In this document: piece after piece, positions 1 to 12,074 of the stretch
Layout of the letters: every line of letters begins with the position of its first letter
How positions within the stretch are numbered: position 1 is the first letter of the stretch
Assembly (NCBI RefSeq): GCF_024679095.1
Contig: NC_066531.1
Location: 9,013,926 to 9,077,925 of the forward strand
DNA length: 64,000 nucleotides
Origin: Eriocheir sinensis
Taxonomy: Eukaryota > Arthropoda > Malacostraca > Decapoda > Varunidae
Reading direction: 5' to 3'
Notes under the pieces: generated by a model
What the model was told of the DNA's origin: nothing
Database searches by the model: none
What the model saw: only the letters and a program-made list of their open reading frames with translations
Made by a program: the position numbers and the translations under genes

Positions 1-56
1 CGAAAACTCAAGTACCGTTAGTACCGGTACCGGTACCGGTACCCAAAGGAGGTTTT
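1..56. repeat. GGTACC-rich tract
   Basis: The window opens with overlapping GGTACC/ACCGGT units. Similar tracts lie at about 888-1010 and 18988-19080, where they form one end of the dispersed repeat called R here, so this is probably another R edge. No coding signal is seen. Confidence 0.5.
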
Positions 57-263
57 TTTTTCTTAATGACTTCTGATGAAATTCCCAAACAAATTTCCTG
101 TAAAGAAAACTCTCTCTCTTCCTTCAACTTAATATCAACTAGAGTAGAAATGCAACGTTTAGGAGCCTTCTGATTAATGTAAAATCACTTAGGTTTAAGG
201 ACAGACCACCTAGTCTGTACCATGGGGTCTGTGTGGTCTAATTGTAATGCCCCGACGAGCTTA
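57..263. other. No recognisable feature
   Basis: AT-rich sequence with a T run at 53-61 and a short CT tract near 110-118. I see no gene or repeat relationship to the rest of the window. Confidence 0.4.
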
Positions 264-475
264 CTTTCCATCCTTCCTATTTCTCAACACGGCCTCTGCG
301 TGTATCGAAATAACACGAGAAATTAATCAAGAGTGAGGGTATTCCCCGGCTGCCTGGGATTGAACCCGCGACCAGCGTGACGGGAGAGCCACTCCTTACC
401 GAGTCGGCCAAAGAGGTACCCCACTGGCTAAGTGGGTTATGGGAGGCTCGTTCATCAGGCCGTCGCCGCACTACA
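264..475 (-). mobile_element. tRNA-derived SINE, family A, copy 1
   Basis: On the minus strand there is a tRNA-like head with a box-A-like stretch (TGGCCGACTCGG) and a box B (GGTTCAATCCC, complement of 356-366). A conserved body follows that contains TTGATTAATTTCTCGTG. The same unit occurs on the plus strand near 21330 and 51288. A tRNA-like head with an unrelated, conserved tail is the mark of a SINE rather than a functional tRNA. The open frame across it is a by-product. Confidence 0.75.
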
Positions 476-487
476 TAATTTTCTATG

Positions 488-491
<4 letters not shown>

Positions 492-552
<61 letters not shown>
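492..552. repeat. (CT)n microsatellite
   Basis: Uninterrupted CT dinucleotides. The tract abuts repeat R, as CT tracts also do near 18300 and 18785. Confidence 0.95.
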
Positions 553-557
<5 letters not shown>

Positions 558-1160
558 AAGTGAATATTTATTTTTTCGAAAAAAAAAAAAAGCATGTATA
601 GTTATTATGGATGTACTCGATCATAGTCTAATAACAATAACAATATTTATTAGCAACCTAAAAAAGAAAAAGAATCGGACATGAAGAATTATCCAGTAAC
701 TCCAATAAATAAATCAAATAATAAAATAATGGAAACGGGAGCTGTGATGGAAACGGAAAGCAGGACAAAATGGTGGGAACTTGTGGAGACGGTCAGCGGG
801 GCAGTGACTCAGCGTCTACACACAGGGCCCATACCGCGTGATACCACATGGAGGCGGGCGGGCGCCGAGCGTCACTAAGATCCAAACGGTACCGGTACTA
901 GCGGCAATGAGCAGTGCCGAGTGATCATTAAGCTTCCCGGAACCCAAGTGATCATGATGCTTCGTGGTACCAGTACCGATACCAGGTATCGGTACCAGGT
1001 ACCGCCCAGCAAACAAATCTACGTCGTCACCACGTGACGGTCACGTGGCGCTGTTGTTGTAGGGACGTTATATTTCTACGTGAATTTCACGTAGATGTGT
1101 CGACACGAATCGACGTGGAAAGAACGTCGAAATGCACGTGAAAAAGTCCCTTGAATTCCA
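553..1160 (+). repeat. Dispersed repeat R, copy 1 (unoccupied P-element site)
   Basis: The stretch 553-720 closely matches 18827-18985. The stretch 600-890 matches the inverted sequence flanking the P element (10170-10211 and 18033-18260). It contains CCACATGG at 844-851, the complement of the P-element target CCATGTGG, present once, so this copy models the pre-insertion site. The distal part is rich in GGTACC and ACGTGA motifs. R has no coding capacity and may be a non-autonomous DNA element. Confidence 0.7.
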
Positions 1161-1187
1161 CTTGTGGAGCACTTTACTTTATTCTCC

Positions 1188-1525
<338 letters not shown>

Positions 1526-1589
1526 ATTGTCATGGAAATAAAAAGTCTATACTTGAAATGAGAAATTTATTTTAGCAAAAAAAGTACCA

Positions 1590-1802
1590 TTCAGGAGATG
1601 AAGACTACATGGGAAGGAGAATGATGGACATGGAGTTGCAGGGCAGGCACCGGTGAGGGAGACCCTGCTGCGCTGGCAGGACGAAGTGAAGGGGGGCATC
1701 AGGGAGAGGCAGCTGGAGGAGGAGATGGTGGTGGACCGGAAATGTCAACAGAGGAAGAAGAAGACTGCAGCCATGGCATCTTCTCGTTTCAACTGCGGCT
1801 AG
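1590..1802 (+). pseudogene. LINE reverse-transcriptase C-terminal remnant
   Basis: From about 1650 one frame reads a charged tail (RWQDEVKGGIRER, then an EEEMVVDRK stretch and FNCG) ending in TAG at 1800-1802. This pattern resembles the extreme C-terminus of RTE/endonuclease-RT type LINE proteins; compare the tail at 56860-57021. Upstream frames are interrupted. It is a short 5'-truncated fossil. Confidence 0.5.
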
Positions 1803-1905
1803 TCAGAGGAATTTGATGACTCTTCTACAAAATGCTCACGTCTCTTTTGCTCAGGTTCCTGCGGGAAGAAGCAGTTTACTCAGCACACGCGACACTGCAG
1901 CCACA

Positions 1906-2246
<341 letters not shown>

Positions 2247-2345
2247 CTGGTTGTGTGTGTGTGTGTTCACTAATTTTAAAAATAAAGACTTCTTACTAAG
2301 TTGAGAGGGAATAGCAAAACTGGAGAAATGAGGATCAGAACTCAC

Positions 2346-3297
2346 CTTGTATTTTGGGCCACCTTTCCTCTTAGGAGCATGCTTCAGGGCCTCACTAATT
2401 TGATGCTCCACTGCAGAGGTTTTTGCTTCTTTGTAGGTTCTCATGCATGCTCCTTTGGGTAAAGAAACCAAAGCATATGAATGTCAGACAAATTTTTGTT
2501 TTAGTGTCAAGCATAGGACACACTATTTTCATAACATTACTACATATACTGCTTTGAGTCAGATGAAAACAAGCAATTCTGCACACTTACTGATGATAAC
2601 TTTGCAGATGGGAAGATCACTAAATGGTAGCTTCCCTTTCTTTCCTTTGAGGCTGTAAAACGACCACACGGAATTCGTTCCAAGCTTTTTAAAAATCCTC
2701 CGGACAGCATCGCCAAGGCTGTGCCCTCCAAAAGATGACAAATACAGTGTCTGCAACAAATAGTAGGACCATAAATACAAGAAGATATGATTCTTCAAGA
2801 CAAAAATAATCTTATATCAATATTCAAAATATCATGAAACTTTCTCATATTCAAATTTATACATTTTTATTTTACCAAATTCCTTTTGAAAGATTGATCA
2901 GCCAATTTAGAGTTTAGGTCATCCAGTTCCTCCAAGCTGCTTACTGGAGCTGGCAGTACATCCTCCACATCATCCCCTAGCCCACTGGAAGAAGACTGTA
3001 GGCAGCTTAACATCAGCCGCTGGTTTTCCTGGATTGTCTTGAAGTTTGCCATTACAGCGCTCTTGAACTCTGCATCAGGAAGAAAGATTTTCAGTCACAA
3101 AGTAATATTTCTAGAAGGTTGATTGTTACTGTCACTGGCAGACTATGAAAAAAAATGCAAGTTTTAATTTTTAAATACACTTAATACGTAAACAATGAAG
3201 GCATGCTCTACCTGCAAACTCTGTCTGTGAAACAGGTACAAGTTCTGTTGCACCTCGGTCTGATGAAGCTGTCAGAAATTTAATGTGTATAAGCACC

Positions 3298-3329
<32 letters not shown>

Positions 3330-4686
3330 CTGTTAATTTCATATATCAGCATTGCAGTTTAGGTCTACCCTGAGATGAGGTGAATGAAAATAAATCACTT
3401 TGTATAATCATAAGGATATGGATTTCGTTTACATATCATACAAATTAAAATTACCTGATGTGTATTTTTTTTTCAAATCTTGTGCGTTAACATGTATTAT
3501 TTCTGAGGACCGTGATGAGGATCTGGTTTTGAAGGATGCATCAGACCATTCTGTAGGGAAAATGGTAATAAAAATAATAGTGGAACTTATATAACTACTA
3601 TGGTGAAAGTTTCCCCAACGACAGAAATTTGTAAATACAAGCTTTGTTGTCATACATACCTGGGGAGGAAAATCTTTCATGAACAACTGAGTGTTTGGTA
3701 TGATGCGAGCTTGTTTTGGAAAGTCCAACTGAAAGGTAATTGGGTACAAATTCACTGTATGTTGTGGTTCTTAACTCATGGAATTGTGAACATATTCGCA
3801 CACATACTGGCAAAAGTTTCGTGCAATATAGAAAAAAAAAACATGCTTACCATTAAGGTGAGGAGATTGTGGCAGAACAGCTACAGATGGAGTGTGGGAG
3901 AACTCAGGATTATCGCCTTCATCTGTATAAGTTTACGAGCATACTAGTCATTTTGAGTTTGTCTTGTTGTCATAATGAATTAATTAAGGACACATATATG
4001 AACAAACCATTCTGTTCAATTGCCAGCATAAGCTATTACAAACCAAAGAATATAATAACGTATAAGAAAAATCTTACCATCAGCTTCATCTGAGAAGTCA
4101 TATCTAGCAGGCTTTTTGGTAGCTCTGCTTTTTGGACCTTCAGGTTCTGTTTCAACATTTGACGTAACCTCTGCTCTCCTGGACAGTTCCTGGGCCTTGC
4201 TGTAGGTTTCTGTGGCGCAAAAAAAATTTACGTATGTAGTTTAAATTTTCATACATGGCATTACAAGCATAAAATTATTCAGATGTTAATAATAATTTAC
4301 ACCTGTCATACCTGCAGATGAAAAAATCCTTATCTCGTATGAATTCCATTTTTCTTTATCTGGGATTTCTTCCTTTTTCACCTTGGCTGCAGCACCTGCC
4401 CTTGGAGGCCAGTAACAAAACAGACCCTGAAATTAAAAGATTAGCACACTGTTTTATCAACGATGCATATACAAAACCAAGATTTATATTTCAAGTACTT
4501 ATATATTAACTGTCAGAGAGTATTTGTATAACGAGCAAGATCATCTGTCTGTTACTCCTTAAACCCGTTAGCATGCACCATCAACATCTTTAAAGGGAAA
4601 CTCACTTTTTCTTTATGCATTATCCATGACTTGGGAACAACTTCAACTGCCTTTTCATCCAGAAACTCCACAACTACAAATGACAT
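2346..4686 (-). CDS. DUF4806-type transposon-associated protein, ten exons
   Basis: Minus-strand exons: 4606-4686 (ATG at 4684-4686), 4312-4426, 4078-4209, 3851-3922, 3660-3728, 3455-3550, 3212-3268, 2876-3069, 2591-2750, 2346-2452. Every junction is GT-AG and all phases agree, giving 361 open codons with no stop. The start MSFVVVEFLDEK, the motif CYWPPR, the C-terminal block LSSFGGHSLGDAVRRIF with SFYSLKGKKGK, and the basic end HAPKRKGGPKYK match the DUF4806 family as I know it. Those proteins often accompany CACTA-like transposases in animals and have no established biochemical role. Nuclear DNA binding is a guess from the basic C-terminus. The transposase stop lies 118 bp upstream on the same strand. 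The last exon ends at a GTGAGT donor, so a terminal exon downstream was not found. Confidence 0.8.
3299..3326. repeat. (GT)n microsatellite
   Basis: Short GT tract inside the intron between exons 6 and 7 of the DUF4806-type gene. Confidence 0.9.
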
Positions 4687-4804
4687 CTGTTAAAATATAT
4701 TTAAAATTAATGATACATTTCCATGATCACAGGCAGCAAATTCTACACTGTAACCATTTAACATTCAAACTTTTCTACTTAAAAGTTTCCTCACCTGATA
4801 GTTT

Positions 4805-6743
4805 TCAGAATTCATGCAGTATTGCTAGGATTTTTGTGTGTCTTCCACTTCTACTATGTACCATAATTGCCTTTGTTTTTAGGTCGCTTTTTTTAATAAA
4901 TTTCATATAACTTTTTGTATTTATCTGATAAACTCCAATAATCTTGGAATCACATGGGTCATTAAATGCTGATTCTGTTCTGTTGTACACTCTGCACAGT
5001 ATTTTCTGGTTTCCTTCATCATCTCTTTGGTGTGATAAGGCCACTGCTTCACAACAAGATGAATCATCCAAAATATATGTATTGTCAGGTTTGTTGGTGC
5101 AGATGATTTTCTTAAACTTTGCAGGTTTCATTTCACCTGGGTCATTCTCCAGTTCATGAATTCTTTTTACAACTTGTGATAAAGCATTTTTTCCTGATCT
5201 AACCATTTTCTTCAGTTTATACAGATAGTTCTCAAATGGAAATGCTGCACAGACATCCAAGCTTCCAAACCAACCAGCATCTTCTGCAAGGTGAAGCATG
5301 CTATGGACATTGTACACTAAGAACTCATTGCCATAGAGTTCCCGACCTCGTTTAACAAAATACACCAGTAGTTGGTGAGCATAGCCCTTATGCATCTGAA
5401 TAAGTCTTGGTGACACAAGAATGCACAGAGCAACAGAAAGAGTCATAAAATGAGCATAAAGGTCACCTCTTAGGCTGCCTTTAAGAACAAGTTTGCCAGT
5501 ATACAACAAAAACTGTCTGAATTCGGTTGCCTTCCATCTGTCAATTTCCAGAAGGCTTCTAGGTTTTCGTGCAAAGTTGCTGGGGACAAACTGTTGCATT
5601 TCTAAGAGTTTCTTGTTGATTTCTTCAACATGCCTCTGCGTAATCCTAGTTTCTTTTTTTCCTTTTATCCATATCAGGAGTAAGCGCCTCATCACACCAA
5701 GGCAGGCTTGATGCATGTAATCTATTGGAAATGATTTTATTAGATCCACAGGAAGAGCTGTAAAAGGGGAAACCCCACAATGGTGCTCTTCTTGAATCTG
5801 GTCTCTAAATGACTCATTAGTGCGCAAGACAATATTATCAATTTCCTGATAGGTAAGCCTTCCATACCAAACTCCTTTATGTGTACACTTATCGCATCCA
5901 TAGTAACCTGAATATTGTTTAGTGGCTTTAACCATTGTTTTGCAGGGCATCACAAACGATGCTTTTCAGTGTTACATGTATTTTAAACTCCTCATACTGA
6001 ATGCCATGCTGCAGTATGTCATTCAGCTCTCTGATCGTGTCATTCAAGAAATCTAAATTGCATGGCTTTGACGATCCACACGTTAAAGCGACAGGAAAGA
6101 CAGTTACTGGCTGAATCATGATAGCACACAGCACTGGCCACATGCATGTGTTTGAGCTTTTAAATAGTGGAAGGCCATCAATATTGAGGGACACTTCCAG
6201 ATTTTGTGTATTTTGTTTTGTTTGTCGAGGATATTTTTCAAAATTTTTTAGTAATGATTCTTTGAGTCCCAAATAAATGTAGCTCATTCCAGATTTGTCT
6301 TCAATCTTCACATTTCTTTCAGTTTTCAATAAGGTGCGAGCAGATAAGGGTAGAGAATTATGGCCATTTGATCTTAATAGCTTTAGCAAATCATCAGCAG
6401 CATTGTGTTTTATTTGGTGTTTATTTATCCAAGATATTAGGTCACTTGAAATATTTCTTCCTTCATCTGATGACAATGAATCAGATGAATAAAAAGGATT
6501 TTCTTCAATCAAACACCATGTTTCATCACCATCCTCACTACTTTCTGTACTATGTGGTGCTACATCTTCCACAGACAAGTCCTTCGCATTTTCTGAAGAG
6601 TGAATTATATCTGCACATAAATCAACAGAATCGTTACTGTCACTGCTACGGTCTTTTGTTGAACATGTTGCAATTTTTTTTGCAAATCTTTTTCTAGCTA
6701 TCCAACTTCTCTGATATTGCTTTCGTTTTTCCTTTCGATCCAT
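4805..6743 (-). pseudogene. CACTA/EnSpm-like (Tnp2-type) transposase, frameshifted
   Basis: A first open block (6743-5928, starting MDRKEKRKQYQRSW) carries an acidic serine-rich region and SLNIDGLPLFKSS. A second block (about 5953-4805) carries GYYGCDKC, DYMHQACLG, RWKATEFRQFLLYTG, YNVHSMLHLAEDAG and AFPFENYL. These are hallmarks of Tnp2/DUF4218-like transposases of animal CACTA-like elements. Catalytic acids are inferred to be the Asp of NIDG, the Asp of VCDA and the Glu of FPFEN. The blocks are in different frames and join at VCDA around 5930-5953. The switch is to the +1 frame, as from one extra or two missing bases. No intron fits there, so I call it a frameshift. Total is about 645 residues. 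A splice-acceptor-like sequence just before the ATG suggests a 5' UTR intron. It is the partner of the DUF4806 gene downstream. Confidence 0.72.
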
Positions 6744-7071
6744 TTAAAACCTGGAAATCAAAGAAATGCACTAGTTTCATACTACAGATATTAGTTACAC
6801 TGAAAAAAAGTTGGGTGAGATAAAAACAAATATCTTTTATGACTTAAAAAACATTAATGACGGAAGACGCATTGATTGCTGTACAGATTTAGGGTCAGCT
6901 AGTGCCCGAAGAATCTTTTGGATATCGATAAAATTCATTGGGGTGTCATTGAAGTATCTTTGAACATCACTGGTGTTCATTGGGATAACACTGGGTTAAC
7001 TGAAGGCAAAGTAAGTAAAAAAATTATAGATGTTAGTCTACATGTTAACTACTTTAATTGTAATGCCCATG

Positions 7072-7074
<3 letters not shown>
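6744..7074. other. 5' flank of the CACTA-like unit
   Basis: AT-rich sequence upstream of the transposase. It should hold the promoter and any 5' UTR exon of that gene, but I could not identify a specific site. Confidence 0.35.

Positions 7075-7140
<66 letters not shown>
7075..7140. repeat. (GT)n microsatellite
   Basis: About 33 GT units. Confidence 0.95.
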
Positions 7141-7141
<1 letters not shown>

Positions 7142-7168
7142 CATAGTGCTTAAATACAAAACATTACC

Positions 7169-7405
7169 TTAAAAAAACTCGTTTACTTGAAACCAGAATG
7201 GCAGGCAGGTACAGAAGCAAGGGCAAGTACAGCTACACCAAGGATTATGGCATTCACACCCTTGGGATATGTAGTTAATTATGGTGGAAATTGTATTCTG
7301 CAGCTCCAGAGAACAGCTGATGCGTAGAATGACGTATGTGCCATCAAATGATACACTAATGTCCATTGCAGGGATCCCACTGTTTGAAGCTGTTGTCTTT
7401 GTCAT
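7169..7405 (-). other. Small open frame of uncertain status (78 codons)
   Basis: A minus-strand frame starts MTKTTASNSGIPAMD and includes SVSFDGTYVIL, which faintly recalls the SFDGTW motif of a Mutator-like domain family in invertebrate transposons. It is then cysteine-rich and ends. A 71-bp part is duplicated at 7784-7854 without coding context. It could be a transposase exon fragment or chance. Confidence 0.25.
7244..7314 (+). repeat. 71-bp direct repeat, copy 1
   Basis: Identical, by eye, to 7784-7854, 540 bp away. It begins ATTATGGCATTCACACC. Confidence 0.9.
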
Positions 7406-7645
7406 TCTGTCAGTGGAAAAAAAAAGACTTACAAGTTCCTGGATTCTTACTTTATAATGCCATCCTCTTATTATAGATAAAGCTACTTACTGTCTGTCAG
7501 GCCTAAAAACCTCCAATATATAAAAATTACATAATTACACCTCAGCCGCGATGTTACCAGGCCACACACAGACTACGTGACAGCTATACACTTATATAAT
7601 TCCAACCGCGCACTTAAAACACCAGAATATAAGTAAACTAAGTGA

Positions 7646-8050
7646 AAATGTGTAACACTAAATCACACATAAAAACCACATGTGATTACACCAAAATTAT
7701 GTTAGATAACAGCTAGCCAGACCACGTACGTGACGCCTCTACACACTTAAATGCTTACAAAACATGCACGCACTTAAAAAATCATTATGGCATTCACACC
7801 CTTGGGATATGTAGTTAATTATGGTGGAAATTGTATTCTGCAGCTCCAGAGAACGCTTTAAAAAGTATTACACTCCTCTAAATCACGCATGAAAACCAAT
7901 TATACCACCAAAATTACGTCAGATTACAACCAGGCAACGTAAAGTACCATTATATAAGTAATCTAAGTTAAAAAGGTTTAACACTCCTGTAAATCACACA
8001 TACAAAACCACTACTACACCACCAAAACTACGTTAGATTACCTCATCAGC
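7646..8050 (+). repeat. Diverged subterminal-like tandem repeats
   Basis: Three related units of roughly 70 bp (about 7646-7712, 7859-7930 and 7970-8045) share AACACTCCTNTAAATCACRC and CCACCAAAATTACGT-type cores. Copy 2 of the 71-bp repeat (7784-7854) lies between them. Arrays of diverged short repeats are typical of CACTA subterminal regions, which would suit the 5' side of the minus-strand transposase. I did not find matching terminal inverted repeats. Confidence 0.5.
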
Positions 8051-8480
8051 CATGGTATAAGTTTGCGCAAGGACAGACAAACAGGTACCAATCATGTACT
8101 AGAATATGGGGCTTGCGTTAAAATATATCCTACGCACGTTAATTTCACCTCTTATATGTAACTTGCACGTCTACTTAAGCCTTGGACACTCCAGACTAAG
8201 TTAGAATGGTGAATAATGACATGGAAAGTGTAAAAATTGTGATACACGGCGTGCATTGTTAACCCACGCTGTCCTCGCCACTACATTTTTCATCACATTT
8301 CACCTTCAACACAATTTACAGGGATGATCTGCCGCTCTACCTAATCCCTGAGCACTTAATGTCATGTGTGTAGGTGTAACAAAGGTGGGGGAAAGGTGTA
8401 AATGACGTAAAAAAGATAAAAACTCACCACATTATCCGTGCCGGGTAAGCACATGCAGCAAGGCGGCGGAGGTACGTGCG
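8051..8480. other. No recognisable gene
   Basis: AT-rich with scattered TACACC/GGTGTA motifs of the preceding array. No open frame of interest. Confidence 0.35.
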
Positions 8481-8487
8481 CAACGGT

Positions 8488-8667
8488 GCCAGATTGTCGT
8501 ACTCTGCCTCTTATGTTTGCCGATTTCCGACCCAAAAACTTCCTCCTCGACCCCTAATAATTGCCTTAATATATAGTTATCGTTAAAATGGTTAATAATT
8601 AGTGAGTTTTTGGCTATAGATGGCTCAGAAACTGGTAAATACGAGGCTCTGAATACGATAATCTGGC
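8488..8667. mobile_element. MITE-like palindromic element
   Basis: GCCAGATTGTCGTACTC at the left (8488-8504) faces a near-matching inverted GCCAGATTATCGTATTC at the right (8651-8667), with related sequence continuing inward (GCCTCTTATGTTTGCC versus GCCTCGTATTTACC). The length of 180 bp without coding capacity fits a MITE. The flanks (CAACGGT left, AACGGTG right) are themselves near-palindromic, so the target duplication is ambiguous. Confidence 0.55.
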
Positions 8668-8910
8668 AACGGTGAACGTGCGGGAGAGTTGCCGCTGATC
8701 GAACACTTTACAAACTATTAATGTTTATTTCGTCATATTTATATATATTACTGTTATTCTTAGTGTTTATCACGTTTTAAATTACACTGATTTGTTTTCC
8801 GGAATTGTATTTAACGTGGAAGATCTTATATACGGGGTTCTGTGCATGCTGCGTCAGCTGAAATTTAATCCCCGGCTGGCTGGCGGGAAGAGTGCCGAGG
8901 CAGCAAATTT

Positions 8911-9020
8911 TAGGCTGCGTTTACACCAAGCGAGTCACGTCGAGTCGAGTCACGTCAAGTCATTTGAGGCGATTCATATTGACGCAACTCCGTTTACACC
9001 GACTGCGTCAACCTGAGTCA
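8911..9020 (+). mobile_element. Possible Harbinger-type terminus
   Basis: TTA followed by GGCTGCGTTTACACC and then repeated GAGTCACGTC/GAGTCGAGTC motifs. A second GTTTACACC lies at about 8991. A TWA target next to GGCTGNGTTYACAC is common for PIF/Harbinger-type MITEs. The opposite end was not found. Confidence 0.35.
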
Positions 9021-9059
9021 AGTCAGTACTCAATGACCCATTTGATTTCATGGAGAATG

Positions 9060-9245
9060 GATGCATGTTTTCGTTTTATTTTTTTATTTATCTTATTTAT
9101 TTTGTTTTCCATTGGTCTTTTACTCTCTTTTTCTTTTATTTTCTATTGGCGTTTTTCAAATCCTTTTCTTTTTCTTTTCTTTTTAGTTCTTTTCTTAATG
9201 TTGTTTTTCTTTTTCTTTTTTTTTTGGTGTGTTTTTTCTATCATA
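9060..9245. repeat. Pyrimidine (T-rich) tract
   Basis: Low-complexity TTTTATTT/TTTTCTTT sequence. The hydrophobic frames through it are not genes. Confidence 0.7.
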
Positions 9246-9327
9246 CTTAAGTTGATGTTCGTGGATGAGCCGCTTTCCTCCCAGAAGGGATCAGCGAGTT
9301 ATGATTTACTTCATGTTTTTGGTGACA

Positions 9328-9509
<182 letters not shown>

Positions 9510-9816
9510 ATCACATGCTTAAGTCAATGTTGAAATGCAACGTTATATAAACGTTCCACAACCCCCATAAGATCTTTCTTATTACAGCATATTTATTAAG
9601 ATCCTGTATCATCATAATTATATTGCACAAAGTATTTTAACAATATACCTAAAACAAGAAACACCTTATAGTTTTGTTAGGAGGATGACTTCCTTTGATG
9701 ATCTCATCCTTCATATCCTTCATTGTTACCTTTCAAAGCGCAAGTCGATGGTGAAACGTAACGTTATGGAAACATGATCGTTACGTTCAACGACCTCAAA
9801 TTGTTTTATTTCAATA

Positions 9817-10124
9817 GTGGACATTTAGTTAGGTCATACATCACGAGAAAACAAAGTATTAACATTCAAAGCACAAAAAGTGCATTAAACTGTTTTAGGT
9901 GGATGGCCTTCGCAACGTGGATACTACGTGGCTCTTACGTGAAAAAAAAAATTCACCTTATTTCATTACAGTATATTTAGTTAGGTCATACATCACGGGA
10001 AAACAAAATATTAACATTGAAAACACAAGACATGCCTTAAACTTTGTTAGGTGGATGGAATTCGCGACGTGGATACTACGTGGCCCTTACGTGAAATAAA
10101 AAATTCACCTTATTTTCACCATTA
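9817..10124 (+). repeat. Tandem duplication, two 154-bp units
   Basis: 9817-9970 and 9971-10124 align end to end. They share TTAGTTAGGTCATACATCAC, GTGGATACTACGTGGC and TTACGTGAAA followed by ATTCACCTTATTT. The ACGTGA motifs link it to the distal part of repeat R. Confidence 0.85.
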
Positions 10125-10211
10125 CGTCACGTGAAAATTACGTAGTGTGTTTGCTGGGCGGTACACCGTTAGGATCTTAGTGACGCTCGGTGCTCGCCCG
10201 CCTCCATGTGG
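10125..10211 (-). repeat. Repeat R, copy 2, left part, ending in P-element target site
   Basis: AGGATCTTAGTGACGCTCGG and the following GC-rich run ending CCTCCATGTGG match the minus strand of R copy 1 (about 844-884). The last 8 bp, CCATGTGG (10204-10211), recur at 18033-18040 on the far side of the P element. Confidence 0.85.
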
Positions 10212-10789
10212 CAGGGCCCATTGAATTATATTGGTAGGGTCGACTCGTGGAGGGTCTGGAAATTTTCTCTGTTGGCGCAAGCCGTGACGTCACGGGGAGC
10301 TCGAGGGTTGAGCATGTCACCGCGGATCTGTTTGCGTCAGGCATGGGTACACACACGTTCGTCTCGGCGACCCAATTTGGGTTCCCTGGCTCCGCTCTTG
10401 GCTCCGCTCGCACTGGCTCGCCGAAGCCCACCGCCTAGTGAATGGAGTTTATTTTACCATGCCTTGTTGTGCAGTGCTTAACTGTTCAAATTACCGTAAA
10501 GGAAAGTCAGAATATAAATATTTTCGGTTTCCGAAAGACAAAGAAACATGTGCAAAGTGGATCCATTTGTGTGGGAGAGAAAAGAAAACCGACTTCAATC
10601 CAGCAACTCAGCGAGTATGCAGCAGACACTTTCCTCCTTCAGCATTTCAGAGGAATCTGAAATACGAACTCCTTCGACTACCGGTGCCTTCAAATCAAAT
10701 AGCATTCAAGCCTGGAGCAGTGCCCACCTTACATTTGTCATTGCCACCGGCCACAAGTAAGTATCTTTCATCGACGTTTTCATCGTCTG

Positions 10790-11687
10790 TCTTTGTCTTT
10801 GTCTGTGTGTGTCTGTCCGTCTTTGTCTGTGTGTGTCTGTCCGTCTTTGTCTATGTGTGTGTCTGTCCGTCTTTGTCTCTGTGTGTGTGTCTGTCCGTCT
10901 TTGTCTGTGTGTCTCTCCGTCTTTAATTGTCTGTGTGTATGTCTGTCCGTCTTCGTCTCTGCGTATGACTGTCCGTCTTTGTCTGTGTGTGTGTCTGTCC
11001 GTCTTCGTCTCTGCGTGTGACTGTCCGTCTTTGTCTGTGTGTGTGTCTGTCCGTCTTTGTCTGTGTGTGTGTCTGTCCGTCTTCGTCTCTGCGTGTGACT
11101 GTCCGTCTTTGTCTGTGTGTGTGTCTGTCCGTCTTTGTCTGTGTGTGTGTCTGACCGTCTTTGTATGTGTGTCTCTCCGTCTTTGTCTGCGTGTGTGTGT
11201 CTGTCCGTCTTTGTCTCTGTGTGTGTCTGTCCGTCTTTGTGTGTGTGTGTGTCTGTCCGTCTTTGGCTCTGTGTGTGTCAGTCCGTCTTTTTGTCTCTGT
11301 GTGTGTGTCTGTCCGTCTTTGTCTGTGTGTGTCTGTCCGTCTTTGTCTGTGTGTGTGTCTGTCCGTCTTTGTCTGTGTGTGTGTCTGTCCGTCTTTGTCT
11401 GTGTGTGTGTCTGTCCGTCTTTAATTGTCTGTGTGTGTGTCTGTCCGTCTTTGCCTCTGTGTGTGTCAGTCCGTCTTTGTCTCTGTGTGTGTCTGTCCGT
11501 CTTTGTCTGTGTGTGTCTGTCCGTCTTTGTCTGTGTGTGTGTCTGTCAGTCTTTGTCTGTGTGTGTGTCTGTCCGTCTTTGTCTGTGTGTGTGTCTGTCC
11601 GTCTTTGTCTGTGTGTGTGTGTGTCTGTCCGTCTTTATCTGTGTGTGTGTCTGTCCGTCTTTGTCTGTGTGTGTGTGTGTGTGTGTC
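10790..11687. repeat. 26-bp minisatellite in P-element intron 1
   Basis: About 35 diverged units of roughly 26 bp built on GTGTGTCTGTCCGTCTTTG. The tract lies just after the THAP exon donor. The long CVCLSVRL frames across it reflect the repeat. Confidence 0.95.
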
Positions 11688-11855
11688 AATAATAATAATA
11701 ATAATTATTCTGTGTAAATCAAGTTATACATATTACAAAATGGTTATGCACCAGAGTTATTGACAAGGGTTTTCGTTTTTATTGATTGAACGTTTTACTA
11801 TTTTTCATAAAGTATAGTTGTATCTTATAAGTTCTTTCCAATATAATAGCCTATT

Positions 11856-11889
<34 letters not shown>

Positions 11890-11970
11890 GGTTATTGTTG
11901 TTGTTGTGAAAGCAAGAGAGAAACAAAAGTAGTAATAAATGCCATAAGAAGCTACAATAATAATAATAAT

Positions 11971-12008
<38 letters not shown>

Positions 12009-12074
12009 CAATAATAATTCAGAGTTCAACCATTCTCGAAAACTTTATTTGTGAGATAGAGCGAAAGCGTGTAT

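Noticed and set aside
356..424. Functional tRNA gene on the minus strand
   Set aside because: The same tRNA-like sequence with the same unrelated tail occurs three times, the stems are imperfect, and one insertion is inside a LINE. This is a SINE.
5928..5953. Programmed -1 ribosomal frameshift in the CACTA-like transposase
   Set aside because: The required move is to the +1 frame and there is no canonical slippery heptamer followed by an evident structure; a small indel is simpler.
10793..11763. 302-residue CVCLSVRL frame
   Set aside because: It is a 26-bp minisatellite in an intron. Two frames stay open equally, which is what a repeat unit lacking stops gives.
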